From Paenibacillus luteus (GTDB lineage: Bacteria > Bacillota > Bacilli > Paenibacillales > Paenibacillaceae), in assembly GCF_006542765.1 (NCBI RefSeq), contig NZ_SKCD01000021.1:1-64000 (forward strand): a stretch of 64,000 nt of DNA, read 5' to 3'. Shown here one piece after another: positions 42,963 to 51,647 of this stretch. Position numbers and translations under genes: made by a program. The notes under the pieces are model-generated. The model made no database searches and was not told the DNA's origin. It saw only the letters and a program-made list of their open reading frames with translations. Positions within the stretch are counted from its first letter, which is position 1. Every line of letters begins with the position of its first letter.

Positions 42963-42981
42963 AATTAATGATTGATTAATT
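42963..42981. promoter_or_regulatory. operator candidate AATTAAT-N5-ATTAATT
   Basis: A perfect 7-bp inverted repeat with a 5-nt spacer lies 30 bp upstream of the TetR start and 84 bp before the MMPL gene. A further AT-rich segment (ATATATAATTAATTA) follows. Position makes it a likely TetR-family operator. Confidence 0.45.
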
Positions 42982-43065
42982 AACCTTCGGGTATATATAA
43001 TTAATTAGCAGCATGATTTTATTTTAAACGATATTAGCGATAATGTGAAATGGAGGATTTGTCAA

Positions 43066-45288
43066 ATGATCGAAAAATTAGCTGGGATTATTGCAGGGCC
43101 GCGTACCAAATGGGTTACGTTGGTCGCCTGGATCATCATAGCAGCACTTCTGAGCGTATTTCTTCCTGCCGTAGGTGAAAAGGAACAGAGCAATGCACCC
43201 AATCTCGAAGCGGATAGCCCATCGGTCGTGGCGGATCAGCTCATCAAGGAAAAATTCCCAAGCTCATCGGGTATCCCGGCACTTGTTGTCTGGCACCGTG
43301 AGGGAGGGTTAACAGAGGAAGATTATTTACTTATTCAGAAAACGACTCAAACGATCGTTGAAGCTCCTTTAAAAGAACAAGGAGAGGTTGTGCCTTTGCA
43401 TCAAATGCCGCTGCCAGCTTTAAAGGCCTTTGCATCTGAAGATGGAACGACGCTTGTTCAGCCGATCTCGTTCGGTGAACAGACAGAAACTGAAGTGTTA
43501 AAAGAAAACATGGACGCCATTCAAGTTGTTATCGAACAGGCTTCGGGTAAACAGCCTTTTGACGTTGCTACGAATGATGCTGCTGAACTTAGCGTGCGAA
43601 TCAGCGGTCCCGCAGGCATTTCCGTAGACGCGACAAGCTTATTCAAGGGTGCTGACGTTTCTCTGCTCATCGCCACCGTATTAATCGTGCTTGTATTGCT
43701 ACTGCTGATTTATCGGTCGCCAATCCTCGCGATTATTCCGCTTGTCGGAGTAGGCTTCGCTTATGCCGTAACAAGTCCGCTTCTAGGCTGGATGGCTGGA
43801 GAGGGCTGGATTACTGTCGATGCACAAGCAATATCGATCATGACCGTTCTCTTGTTTGGTGCCGGAACGGATTATTGCTTGTTTTTCATCTCACATTTCC
43901 GTCAGGAGCTTACGCGTGAGAGCGACAAAATGAAAGCTTTAAGACGCTCGTTCAAGGATGCTTCCGGCGCAATTGCGATGAGTGGTTTCACGGTTGTATT
44001 ATCCTTGCTTGCTTTGCTGGCTGCGAAGTATGGTGCCTATGATCGATTTGCTGTACCATTCAGCTTGTCGATTCTAATTATGGGCATAGCGAGCCTCACG
44101 CTTGTCCCTGCACTGCTTGCGATCATAGGAAGAGCTTCCTTTTTCCCTTTCATTCCGCGTACGGAATTTATGGAGCAATCCCGTGCAGCCAAGAAAGGCA
44201 AGCCTTATCGCAAGCCTAACCCGCAGAAGAAACTGGGTTCTAAAATCGGAAGTCTAGTTATTGCTAAGCCGTGGACAGTCGTTATTTCATCTGTGCTCGT
44301 GCTGGGTATTCTTGCAAGTTTCTCTAGCCAGATTAAGTACACATACGATTTGCTGTCTTCTTTTCCAGAGGATATGCCATCGCGAGAAGGATTTGAAGTC
44401 ATCTCCAGAACGTTCACGCCTGGCGATCTCGCACCGATTACGGTTGTCGTTCAGACAGAAGGTGCTGCACAGGATCTGGCTGCGGCGCTTGCCGGCGTTC
44501 CGCTCGTCGATCATGTTCAAGAGCCAAAGCAAAGTACGGATGATCCAAATTTAATTTCCTATAGCGTGATTTTGAATATTAATCCCTATTCGCAAGAAGC
44601 CATGGATACGATTCCGCTGATTCATGCAGCTGCCGAAGCTTCATTAACTGGTGCAGGATTGACCGATGTGGAGCAAAAGGTATGGGTTGGAGGCCAAACA
44701 GCAACACAATATGATTCTAAAGTGCTGACGGATCGAGACAATCGTGTCATTATTCCTTTGGTCATTGGACTTATTATGGTATTGCTATTAGCCTACCTAA
44801 GGTCTGTAACTGCTATGCTGTATCTGATTGGTACCGTATTACTGTCCTATGCTGCAGCACTTGGGCTCGGGTGGATTATTCTACATGAGTTCATGGGAGT
44901 AGAGGCCATCCAAGGAGCCATACCGCTTTACTCCTTTGTATTTTTAATTGCACTCGGCGAGGACTACAATATTTTCATGATCTCGAGCATATGGAATAAG
45001 CGCAAAACAATGCCTTTGAAGCAAGCTATTAAAGAGGGTGTAAGCGAGACCGGTGGTGTAATTACCTCAGCGGGATTAATTTTAGCTGCTACTTTTGCAG
45101 TATTAGCGTCGCTTCCGATTCAAGTGCTTGTCCAATTTGGTCTCATTACGGCAATTGGTGTTTTAATGGATACCTTTATTGTTCGGCCATTCCTTGTACC
45201 TGCGATTACGACTTTGCTTGGCAAACATGCATTTTGGCCTTCCAAAGTCGAGCTTGTCGAAGATTCCAAACAAAATGTAAAAGCTTAA
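43066..45288 (+). CDS. MMPL/RND-family transporter
   Basis: About 740 residues with 12 transmembrane helices in two repeats. Each repeat begins with one helix and a large extracellular loop and continues with five helices. The first repeat shows G-A-G-T-D-Y-C-L-F and the second L-G-E-D-Y-N-I-F, equivalent proton-relay motifs of MMPL proteins. YdfJ-like relatives export lipids or hydrophobic compounds. It is divergently paired with a TetR regulator, a typical inducible efflux arrangement. ATG 43066 follows GGAGG. It ends at a strong terminator. Confidence 0.9.
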   Translation: MIEKLAGIIAGPRTKWVTLVAWIIIAALLSVFLPAVGEKEQSNAPNLEADSPSVVADQLIKEKFPSSSGIPALVVWHREGGLTEEDYLLIQKTTQTIVEAPLKEQGEVVPLHQMPLPALKAFASEDGTTLVQPISFGEQTETEVLKENMDAIQVVIEQASGKQPFDVATNDAAELSVRISGPAGISVDATSLFKGADVSLLIATVLIVLVLLLLIYRSPILAIIPLVGVGFAYAVTSPLLGWMAGEGWITVDAQAISIMTVLLFGAGTDYCLFFISHFRQELTRESDKMKALRRSFKDASGAIAMSGFTVVLSLLALLAAKYGAYDRFAVPFSLSILIMGIASLTLVPALLAIIGRASFFPFIPRTEFMEQSRAAKKGKPYRKPNPQKKLGSKIGSLVIAKPWTVVISSVLVLGILASFSSQIKYTYDLLSSFPEDMPSREGFEVISRTFTPGDLAPITVVVQTEGAAQDLAAALAGVPLVDHVQEPKQSTDDPNLISYSVILNINPYSQEAMDTIPLIHAAAEASLTGAGLTDVEQKVWVGGQTATQYDSKVLTDRDNRVIIPLVIGLIMVLLLAYLRSVTAMLYLIGTVLLSYAAALGLGWIILHEFMGVEAIQGAIPLYSFVFLIALGEDYNIFMISSIWNKRKTMPLKQAIKEGVSETGGVITSAGLILAATFAVLASLPIQVLVQFGLITAIGVLMDTFIVRPFLVPAITTLLGKHAFWPSKVELVEDSKQNVKA

Positions 45289-45294
45289 TTCAAT

Positions 45295-45344
45295 AAAGGC
45301 TGGATTTAAAGTGGCGGTTGCTGCATTAAATTCAGCCTTTTTTT
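45295..45344 (+). terminator. intrinsic terminator after the MMPL gene
   Basis: AAAGGCTGGATTTAA (45295-45309) pairs with TTAAATTCAGCCTTT (45326-45340), with one G-T pair, and the T-run continues to 45344. Confidence 0.85.
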
Positions 45345-45362
45345 GTTCAAATCTAAGATTAT

Positions 45363-45452
45363 AGGTTTCACGCGATAAAGTATCCTTCTATTTCTGCGAG
45401 AAACGGCTGTCGCCCTCCTCTTACAGAGGACGGCGACAGCCGTTTCACCTTG
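45363..45452 (-). repeat. intergenic repeat, copy B (other module, inverted)
   Basis: This segment matches the reverse complement of the right part of copy C (50310-50410), beginning GGTTTCACGCGATAAA and including the GAAACGG...CCGTTTC hairpin. Here the hairpin is nearly perfect: 15-bp arms at 45400-45414 and 45432-45446, and a second inner stem TCCTC/GAGGA. Confidence 0.8.
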
Positions 45453-45639
45453 ACGTAAAGGAGAGTATAGGAGTTTACTCATACTTTCTCTATACGTTTC
45501 ACAGAAACGATGGCGTCTACAGAAAGGACGACATCAGGCATTCTTCTTACCAAACTTGAAACTTTTTCCCATTTCATTACGTCTTATCTTAAAGGCCTAA
45601 AAATACCTATTACAGAAAAAAGTCGGGGGGAACCATTTT

Positions 45640-46224
45640 ATGTTGATCAAAAGATGCTTAATCAGCGTGGGGCTATCGATGGTCCTTATCATCGGCAGCA
45701 TGCTTTTAGGAGGAACAAAAGCCTCGGCTTGCTCATGTGTAGGCACTATTGCTTTAGAAGAAGCGCAAGCCAAAAGCGATGCTGTATTTGAAGGAACCGT
45801 AACTGCTGTCAAATCAACATCCATGAGTTTATTAAGCTCTCCAGCTAAGGCGGTAAAAGCTAACTTTCAAGTCAATGAAGTGTGGAAAGGGCATGTGTCG
45901 CCAAGTATTGAAGTGCTTACTGCTGGGAGCAGCGAGAGCTGCGGCTATGAATTCAAGATGGGAGAAAGGTATCTGGTATACGCAACTGCAACAGGAAAAT
46001 CACTTGAAGTAAATCTTTGCAACGGAACGGTGCTTCATAATCAGGCGGAGGAACAGATCTCGCTGCTCGGCAGCGGCTCGTTGCCACCGCAGGCTAGCGA
46101 AGGGGAGCAGCAGTCAGGGGAAACATTTGTACGAAACATGATCCTTCTGTTTAGTGTAATTATTGTCAGCTCCGCCGCCGCATTGCTATACCGTAAGCAA
46201 AAACGCACTAGATCAAAAACATAG
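45640..46224 (+). CDS. secreted NTR/TIMP-like domain protein with C-terminal membrane anchor
   Basis: A 194-residue protein. The signal peptide (residues ~1-27) is followed at once by A-C-S-C-V-G, the N-terminal C-x-C that characterises netrin/TIMP-like OB-fold domains. Further cysteines (S-E-S-C-G-Y and N-L-C-N-G) could complete disulfides. G-E-R-Y-L-V-Y-A and the V-W-K-G-H-V motif fit this family. A C-terminal helix and K-K/R-K-R tail suggest retention at the membrane. Role unknown. The C-terminal end overlaps the convergent permease gene by 17 bases. Confidence 0.7.
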   Translation: MLIKRCLISVGLSMVLIIGSMLLGGTKASACSCVGTIALEEAQAKSDAVFEGTVTAVKSTSMSLLSSPAKAVKANFQVNEVWKGHVSPSIEVLTAGSSESCGYEFKMGERYLVYATATGKSLEVNLCNGTVLHNQAEEQISLLGSGSLPPQASEGEQQSGETFVRNMILLFSVIIVSSAAALLYRKQKRTRSKT

Positions 46225-47620
46225 CGACGATCGTTGTAACAGTTAGACCAATAAGGACAGGCTTCAAATTGCGGCGTGCCAGCTCAAAGGGATCAATGCC
46301 GCAAATGGCAGCAGCAGGTATGAGTGCCCAAGGGATAATGGTACCGCCACCTACCCAAATGGCAGCGACCTGACCAAGGGCAGTCAAGGTAGCAACACCC
46401 GAGCCAATAGCATGGCCGAACAGCTGTGCAATCGAACCTGCTAGGGAGATGCCAGAGAAGCCCGATCCATCTAGACCAGTGATTGCGCCAACTACGGTTA
46501 AAGTAATAGAGCCTACAAAACCATTCACAGGCACGACATGTGCGAGGGCAATGCCAAGGTCATTAACAATGCCATGAGAGGCTTCAGGAAGCTTCTCCCC
46601 AAACATAGCTAAAAAACCGGAGTCTCCCAAATAGAAGAATGCAGCGATAGGAATGACGGGACCAAATACTTTAAAACCAAACAAAAATCCCTCAATTAAA
46701 TAGCTCGTCGTTTTCTCTAATCCTTTGCCCTTGTGAGTTAGCATTGTAATCAGAAGCATAATGAGAATAGCGGTACCGCCGATCAGTGCTGTGGCATCCC
46801 CACCTTGAAGATCAAGGATAAACATGGCTATAACATCTAAAGCAAACAATACCGGAATGAGGATGGCGAGCAGACGCTTGGTGTTAAGGGACAAAGCGGT
46901 GCGGTCCTCTTCCTCATTTGGATCGATCACTAGTTCTTTATCATTCGTTGTAGCTATCAAACCATCGCGCCAAGTCCCCAGTTTCTGGTCGCGCCGCATC
47001 ATCCAATATGCAGCGACAGTCGTTACTAAACCCATCACAATGACTAAAGGTATACTGGCTTGCATAACAGAGCTTACAGGTATTCCAGCGGCGTCAGCCG
47101 TAAGTTTAGGCGCGCCCTGAATGATATAATCGCCGGATAAAGCAATGCCGTGGCCAAATAAGTTCATGGCAACAGCAGCTCCGAGCGCTGGCAGCCCAAC
47201 ACGCAGGGCTACAGGAAGCAAGACGGCTCCGATAAGCGCCACTGCAGGCGATGGCCAAAAAAACCACGATGTAACCATCATTATGAGTCCTATTCCCCAA
47301 AAAGCGAGTGCAGGCGTTCTTAGAAATCGAGAAAACGGTGAGATCATAATTTCATTTATACCCGTTCGGATGAGTATCCGGCTCATGGCAACAATAATGG
47401 ATATGATTAATATCGTGCCGATAAGCTCTTTGATTGCAAATATGAAGCTGTTGAAAATACCGCTTACAGAACCGCTTGCCGAAGTCGTTGCAAGAATGCC
47501 GATTCCCAAAATGCCTGCGATGCAGATTAAAGTGGTATCACGCCGCATCAGCATAAAACCGATAATGGCAACGACAAAACCTAAATAAACCCAGTGAAGC
47601 GCCGATAATTGAATGTCCAT
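46208..47620 (-). CDS. polytopic membrane permease, GntP/ion-transporter-like
   Basis: About 470 residues with some 12 transmembrane helices. The arrangement of long hydrophobic stretches, conserved G-T-I-L-I-I-S-I-I-V and P-S-P-A-V-A-L-I-G segments, and two similar halves resemble the gluconate-permease (GntP)/ion transporter superfamily. The substrate cannot be told. ATG 47620 is nine bases from AGGGAG; ATG 47629 abuts it. The gene is convergent with the NTR-domain gene and divergent from the lipoprotein gene at 47741. Confidence 0.65.
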   Translation of the reverse strand: MDIQLSALHWVYLGFVVAIIGFMLMRRDTTLICIAGILGIGILATTSASGSVSGIFNSFIFAIKELIGTILIISIIVAMSRILIRTGINEIMISPFSRFLRTPALAFWGIGLIMMVTSWFFWPSPAVALIGAVLLPVALRVGLPALGAAVAMNLFGHGIALSGDYIIQGAPKLTADAAGIPVSSVMQASIPLVIVMGLVTTVAAYWMMRRDQKLGTWRDGLIATTNDKELVIDPNEEEDRTALSLNTKRLLAILIPVLFALDVIAMFILDLQGGDATALIGGTAILIMLLITMLTHKGKGLEKTTSYLIEGFLFGFKVFGPVIPIAAFFYLGDSGFLAMFGEKLPEASHGIVNDLGIALAHVVPVNGFVGSITLTVVGAITGLDGSGFSGISLAGSIAQLFGHAIGSGVATLTALGQVAAIWVGGGTIIPWALIPAAAICGIDPFELARRNLKPVLIGLTVTTIVAMFLI

Positions 47621-47740
47621 CCCGATCATCTCCCTATGAGATACACGAAACCAGTGCGAACTGTTTTCGTATACTACTGTATGCATGAAGATGGATAGGC
47701 GTTCATCTAGAAGACTTGAGTAAAAATAAGGAGTGATCGG

Positions 47741-48181
47741 ATGATCAAGCGTAGCGTAACCATACTACTGCTCTCTGTAATGCTTCTGACTTCTGGCTGT
47801 GGTATTATGAATGAAGTAGGGCAAACGGTAAATTTTGCATCGGAGACAACGGATTACTTACAATCGTTAACGGACTTCGGACAAGAAATGAATTCACTTG
47901 CTGAGCAGGCCGTCACTGATTTGGATGCCAGAGTAAATCTGAAAGAGAAGCTGCTTGCATTAAAGGAGCAAGTTGTTCAATATGAAGGGCTTCAAGTTCC
48001 GGAATATGCCCAAAACATTCATGAATCGATATCCGAATATAATGCGACGCTTCAGAAGGGTCTGGATCAGGCTCTGACGAATATAGAACAAGGAAGAGCC
48101 GCTTTCGATTCGACGGGTATCCCGGATACGATTAACAAAATTAATGAGCTGCTGAATCAAGTGAATCAGCTCACACCGTAA
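47741..48181 (+). CDS. lipoprotein, DUF6376-like
   Basis: A 146-residue lipoprotein. The signal peptide ends L-L-T-S-G-C (Cys 20 lipidated). The mature part is almost wholly helical and probably coiled-coil, with the conserved V-P-E-Y-A-Q-N-I-H central segment seen in Bacillales DUF6376 proteins. Function unknown. AAGGAG precedes the ATG. It probably shares a transcript with the next small gene, 25 bp downstream. Confidence 0.75.
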   Translation: MIKRSVTILLLSVMLLTSGCGIMNEVGQTVNFASETTDYLQSLTDFGQEMNSLAEQAVTDLDARVNLKEKLLALKEQVVQYEGLQVPEYAQNIHESISEYNATLQKGLDQALTNIEQGRAAFDSTGIPDTINKINELLNQVNQLTP

Positions 48182-48206
48182 CAACCAACAGGAAGGAAGA
48201 ACAACA

Positions 48207-48482
48207 GTGATTAACGTTCAAGTATTGGAAGCATCGATGACGTATGCCAAAGAAGACGGCTACGTAGGCAAGGTACATTTCGGAGTGGATGGGCATGCCA
48301 ATGAGTATGAGATTGCTTTGCACAGCAAGAAAGGTAAAGAATGGGGCTACGGCTTGTTTTTCCTGCATGAATCCGGCAAGGAAGAAGAATTGCTGGCTCT
48401 AGAGGATTTGCTTGAGGAGGACGACGAACTGTTCGATTTTTTCGTCGATACGGCAAAGGCTAAGCTTGAAAAAGCAGAATAA
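48207..48482 (+). CDS. small acidic hypothetical protein
   Basis: A 91-residue acidic protein from GTG 48207, preceded by AGGAAGG. The N-terminal half looks like an alpha/beta fold with G-Y-V-G-K-V-H-F-G-V-D-G-H. The C-terminal part is strongly acidic (E-D-L-L-E-E-D-D-E-L-F-D-F-F-V-D). Similar short proteins are common in Paenibacillus as conserved hypotheticals. No function is proposed. It ends at a bidirectional terminator. Confidence 0.65.
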   Translation: MINVQVLEASMTYAKEDGYVGKVHFGVDGHANEYEIALHSKKGKEWGYGLFFLHESGKEEELLALEDLLEEDDELFDFFVDTAKAKLEKAE

Positions 48483-48492
48483 ATGAACATAC

Positions 48493-48541
48493 ATAAGGCC
48501 ATGCGGGCTCTCTCTTTAGAAAGAGGCTCGCATGGCCTTAT
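48493..48541. terminator. bidirectional terminator between convergent genes
   Basis: ATAAGGCCATGCG and CGCATGGCCTTAT form a long outer stem with an inner CTCTTT/AAAGAG stem. T-rich and A-rich sequence flank both sides. It separates the plus-strand small gene from the minus-strand SulP gene. Confidence 0.85.
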
Positions 48542-48545
48542 TTGT

Positions 48546-49997
48546 TTAATGACCGTTGGATGATGTTAATCCAAGCTTGCGGATAATCAGCTTGCTTTCA
48601 TCATTAAGTCCGATAAATGATACTTGTTTGCCTTGCTGCTCATATTTGCTTTTTACTTTGGCGATAGCCGTAACGGCTGATTGATCCCATACATGGGATC
48701 CGCTGAAGTCTAGTGTAACTTGAATGGGGTCGCTTTGGTAATCAAACAGGGAAACAAAGCGGCTTGTCGTTCCAAAAAAGAGCTGTCCAGCGATTTTGTA
48801 GGTGCGGCTCTTGGCTTTGTCAGATGAGACAGCGACGCGAATTTTTGCCATTTTCCCAACGAATACAAATGCGCTTAGGACAACCCCTGCAAAAACACCT
48901 TTCGATAGATCATGCGTAATGAGCACGATGACAACGGTAACGATCATAATCAAAGCATCAGCGCGAGGAACCTTATGAATATGAATGACTGATTTCCAGT
49001 CAAAGGTGCTGATCGAAACCATGATCATAACACCGACTAGGGCAGCCATTGGAATGTTATTGACTACATCACTTAAGGCCATGATCAGAAAGAGCAGGAA
49101 GGACCCAGCCACAAGTGTAGAGAGTCTCGAACGGCCGCCAGATTTGACATTAATGACCGATTGGCCAATTAATGCGCAGCCAGCCATTCCACCGAAGAAG
49201 CCTGTTGCCATATTGGCTATGCCTTGCCCACGGACTTCTTTGTTTTTGTTGCTGGTCGTATCCGTCATCTCATCAAGAACCGAAGCGGTTAACAGTGATT
49301 CTAGTATCCCGACAATAGATAGAGAGAAGGAGTACGGTAAAATGATCCATAATGTCTTAAGTGAAAAAAGTACATCCGGGATATGAAAAATCGGCAGTGT
49401 GCTTTCGATAATGCCTCTGTCGCCTACGGTTTTGAGATCAGCGCCAATGGCAACGGCAATGATGGAAACAATAATAATCGCTGCTAAGGGGGAAGGGATT
49501 ACCTTTGTAAACTTAGGCAGCGTATAAATAATGACAAGAGTTAAAGCGACAAGAGCGTACATGATCCAGGTAGCGCCAACGAAATGAACGAGCTGTGTCG
49601 TGAAAATAAGAATGCCAAGCGCATTGACAAAGCCGAGCATGACGGATTGCGGTACGAATTGAATCAGCTGACCGAGCTTCAGAACACCCATGATATACTG
49701 TAGAATTCCAGCCAGAATCGTCGCGGCGAACAAATACTCTATGCCATGATCCTTGACAAGGGAAACCATGAGAAGGGCCATTGCGCCCGTGGCAGCAGAA
49801 ATCATGCCGGGCCTCCCGCCGACGATGGATATCATGACAGCCATGCAGAACGAAGCGTACAGGCCGACCATTGGACCAACGCCAACCATCAGCGAGAAAG
49901 AGATGGATTCGGGAATAAGGGCTAAGGCAACCGTTATCCCTGCAAGTACATCGCCCCGAACATTATAAAACCATGATTTTTTCAGTTTTTCGAGCAA
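48546..49997 (-). CDS. SulP-family inorganic anion transporter
   Basis: A 483-residue protein. The SulP core has some 10-14 helices, with A-G-I-T-V-A-L-A-L-I-P-E-S-I-S-F near residue 20 and G-G-R-P-G-M-I-S-A-A-T-G-A just after it. A C-terminal STAS domain follows (T-L-D-F-S-G-S-H-V-W-D-Q-S-A). SulP proteins move sulfate, bicarbonate or dicarboxylates. Sulfate would fit the sulfite reductase genes nearby, but this is inference. The start is TTG 49997, after AAGGAGG. A structured leader precedes it. Confidence 0.88.
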   Translation of the reverse strand: MLEKLKKSWFYNVRGDVLAGITVALALIPESISFSLMVGVGPMVGLYASFCMAVMISIVGGRPGMISAATGAMALLMVSLVKDHGIEYLFAATILAGILQYIMGVLKLGQLIQFVPQSVMLGFVNALGILIFTTQLVHFVGATWIMYALVALTLVIIYTLPKFTKVIPSPLAAIIIVSIIAVAIGADLKTVGDRGIIESTLPIFHIPDVLFSLKTLWIILPYSFSLSIVGILESLLTASVLDEMTDTTSNKNKEVRGQGIANMATGFFGGMAGCALIGQSVINVKSGGRSRLSTLVAGSFLLFLIMALSDVVNNIPMAALVGVMIMVSISTFDWKSVIHIHKVPRADALIMIVTVVIVLITHDLSKGVFAGVVLSAFVFVGKMAKIRVAVSSDKAKSRTYKIAGQLFFGTTSRFVSLFDYQSDPIQVTLDFSGSHVWDQSAVTAIAKVKSKYEQQGKQVSFIGLNDESKLIIRKLGLTSSNGH

Positions 49998-50024
49998 AAC
50001 AAAGAAGCCTCCTTGATTTTTTTT

Positions 50025-50055
50025 ATCGGAGGAGCAGGTTCGCTCCCGATCCGAT
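50025..50055 (-). promoter_or_regulatory. hairpin in the SulP gene leader
   Basis: On the minus strand ATCGGA-TCG-GGAGC-N6-GCTCC-TCCGAT folds into an 11-bp stem with a 3-nt bulge. It sits about 10 bp before the ribosome site. No T-run follows, so it is not a terminator. It may influence translation or mRNA stability. Confidence 0.4.
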
Positions 50056-50219
50056 GGTTAAATTGACTTTCCACTCTCAGAAAAGTCGGGGCCGATGCAC
50101 ACTAGGCGTAATTATACAATAATTATGCGATCCACGATCAATATTAAAACTTTGTTTAAGCGCTTACATGAAGAGATATCAATCGTTTTCTCTGGTTTTC
50201 GCCATTTTAGACAACAAAT

Positions 50220-50410
50220 TAAACCAAGGTGAAACGGCTGTCGCCATCCTTTGGCGGCGCAGCGCGTTTCATTCCGAGAAATGTAGAGAAGGAGTAGCGA
50301 AATGATATACTTTCCTATTTTTCAAGAAGAAACGGCTTCTCCGTCCTCTTTAAGAGGAGGGTATCCGTTTCTCGTAAAAATAGAAGAATATTTTATCGCG
50401 TGAAACCTAA
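50220..50410 (+). repeat. intergenic repeat, copy C (both modules, 191 bp)
   Basis: The left part (50220-50297) matches copy A in the same orientation. The right part (50310-50410) matches copy B in reverse, including the hairpin GAAACGG (50329-50335) with CCGTTTC (50365-50371) and an inner CCTCTT/AAGAGG stem. It lies between the SulP and DedA genes. No gene is present in this 478-bp gap. Confidence 0.8.
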
Positions 50411-50426
50411 AAAGTCTTATATTTAA

Positions 50427-50462
50427 ATAAAGGAACCAGCATCGTTATGCTGATTCCTTTAT
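50427..50462 (-). terminator. terminator of the DedA gene
   Basis: A 16-bp stem (ATAAAGGAACCAGCAT with ATGCTGATTCCTTTAT, one mismatch) and a CGTT loop lie 14 bp past the stop of the minus-strand gene. AT-rich flanks provide a U-run in that direction. Confidence 0.75.
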
Positions 50463-50475
50463 TGAATACAGAGGA

Positions 50476-51093
50476 CTACATCGGACGGTCAACCTGGTCT
50501 TTCGTTTGTTTGCCTTTTAAATATTTGTAGGCAACAAAGAGGACAACAATTGCAGCTAACACATAGATGATCCATGTTCCATATTGGTAAATGTGATTGG
50601 AAAGATCCTGAACTTGATCCCCGACAACAGAGCCGATGAAAAAGTAAATCAGCGTCCAGATAAGTGCAGAAGGATAAGCGAATATGGCGAATCGTTTGTA
50701 AGCCATCCGGTTCATCCCCATCACATAAGGGGTTACATGCCTCAAAAAGGGGAGGCAAAGGCTAAGGCTAATGGCGTAGCCGCCGTACCGTTCGCTTAGC
50801 TGCTCGGATTTGTCGACAAATTTGCTAATATTCTTTTTGCTGCTGAACCAGACCGTCAGCTTGCTTCCTGCAAATCTTCCGATGCTGTATCCGAAAGTCA
50901 TTGCGGAGCAAATGCCCAGAAAGGTCATCATAAAGGCAGGTATAGGCGATAATACGCCCGATTCCGCTAATGCGCCACCTGTCATTACTACGGCTTCATT
51001 GGGAATGGGCAGGCCGATTAAGCCAAGACACAGGACGAGGAACAAAGCAAAATAACCGATTTCTTCTATTATACTTAATAATAAATCATACAT
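50476..51093 (-). CDS. DedA family membrane protein
   Basis: A 205-residue polytopic protein of the DedA/SNARE-associated family. The N-terminal G-L-P-I-P-N-E-A-V-V motif, the F-G-Y-S-I-G-R-F-A-G segment, and the R-H-V-T-P-Y-V-M-G-M-N-R-M block are characteristic. DedA proteins support membrane homeostasis, proton-motive force and lipid carrier flipping. It may be functionally related to UppP (36922), but the genes are far apart. The ribosome site before ATG 51093 is weak. Confidence 0.9.
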   Translation of the reverse strand: MYDLLLSIIEEIGYFALFLVLCLGLIGLPIPNEAVVMTGGALAESGVLSPIPAFMMTFLGICSAMTFGYSIGRFAGSKLTVWFSSKKNISKFVDKSEQLSERYGGYAISLSLCLPFLRHVTPYVMGMNRMAYKRFAIFAYPSALIWTLIYFFIGSVVGDQVQDLSNHIYQYGTWIIYVLAAIVVLFVAYKYLKGKQTKDQVDRPM

Positions 51094-51297
51094 TAAACAA
51101 CATCCTTATCTTCCATATCATACATGATGATGATCATGGGCTTTATATAGGTTAACACATCCGAATTCACTTGAATACCATTCATACGTGGGTTGGTGAA
51201 GAATGATTCAAATTTAACCATTTCGTAACTAATTGGGCTTAACGAGCAGATACAATAGAGAATAGGTTTCAAGTGGCATGAAGGGGCGACTATTCAC

Positions 51298-51543
51298 ATG
51301 TTGGATTTCCAGAAAAAGGTTGAAGAGTTACGGCGGTTTGAATCGCTATGTTTTACAATATGCATGACCCTGCTGGCAGAAGAACAAGCAGCTTGCAAAG
51401 CGGCTGAACAAGTATTATGCCAACTGTTTGGCGATATCGGATTTTGGAAGCTGAATGAAAAAGAAAAATCGCCATATATTCTCCGGATCTGTACACGCGA
51501 GTGCTTTCAGTGGAAACAGCAAAATTTATTGCAAACGTCTTAA
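51298..51543 (+). CDS. small protein resembling a sigma-factor region 2 remnant
   Basis: An 81-residue protein with three cysteines in its first half and the phrase A-E-Q-V-L-C-Q-L-F-G-D-I-G-F-W. A later R-I-C-T-R-E-C-F segment follows. The arrangement faintly recalls region 2 of ECF sigma factors (A-E-E-V-x-Q-x-x-F, then R-I-A-R-N), but the DNA-binding region 4 is absent. GAAGGGG lies upstream of the ATG. It may be a small regulatory or decayed gene in front of the MFS transporter. Confidence 0.45.
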   Translation: MLDFQKKVEELRRFESLCFTICMTLLAEEQAACKAAEQVLCQLFGDIGFWKLNEKEKSPYILRICTRECFQWKQQNLLQTS

Positions 51544-51647
51544 TTCAATAAATACGTTGATATTTCATGTATACAGCGATCATAATAGAAGAGATAATCA
51601 TCTTTATTATTCTATTTTCCTATACGGAGACACCGAAAGGATGGACA

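Noticed and set aside
45510-45791. Plus-strand frame of 93 codons before the NTR-domain gene
   Set aside because: It overlaps the NTR signal-peptide region in another frame and lacks a ribosome site and a coherent domain.
46208-47620. Specific citrate or gluconate transporter assignment
   Set aside because: Only general similarity of helix layout and motifs is visible; no substrate-diagnostic residues were recognised.
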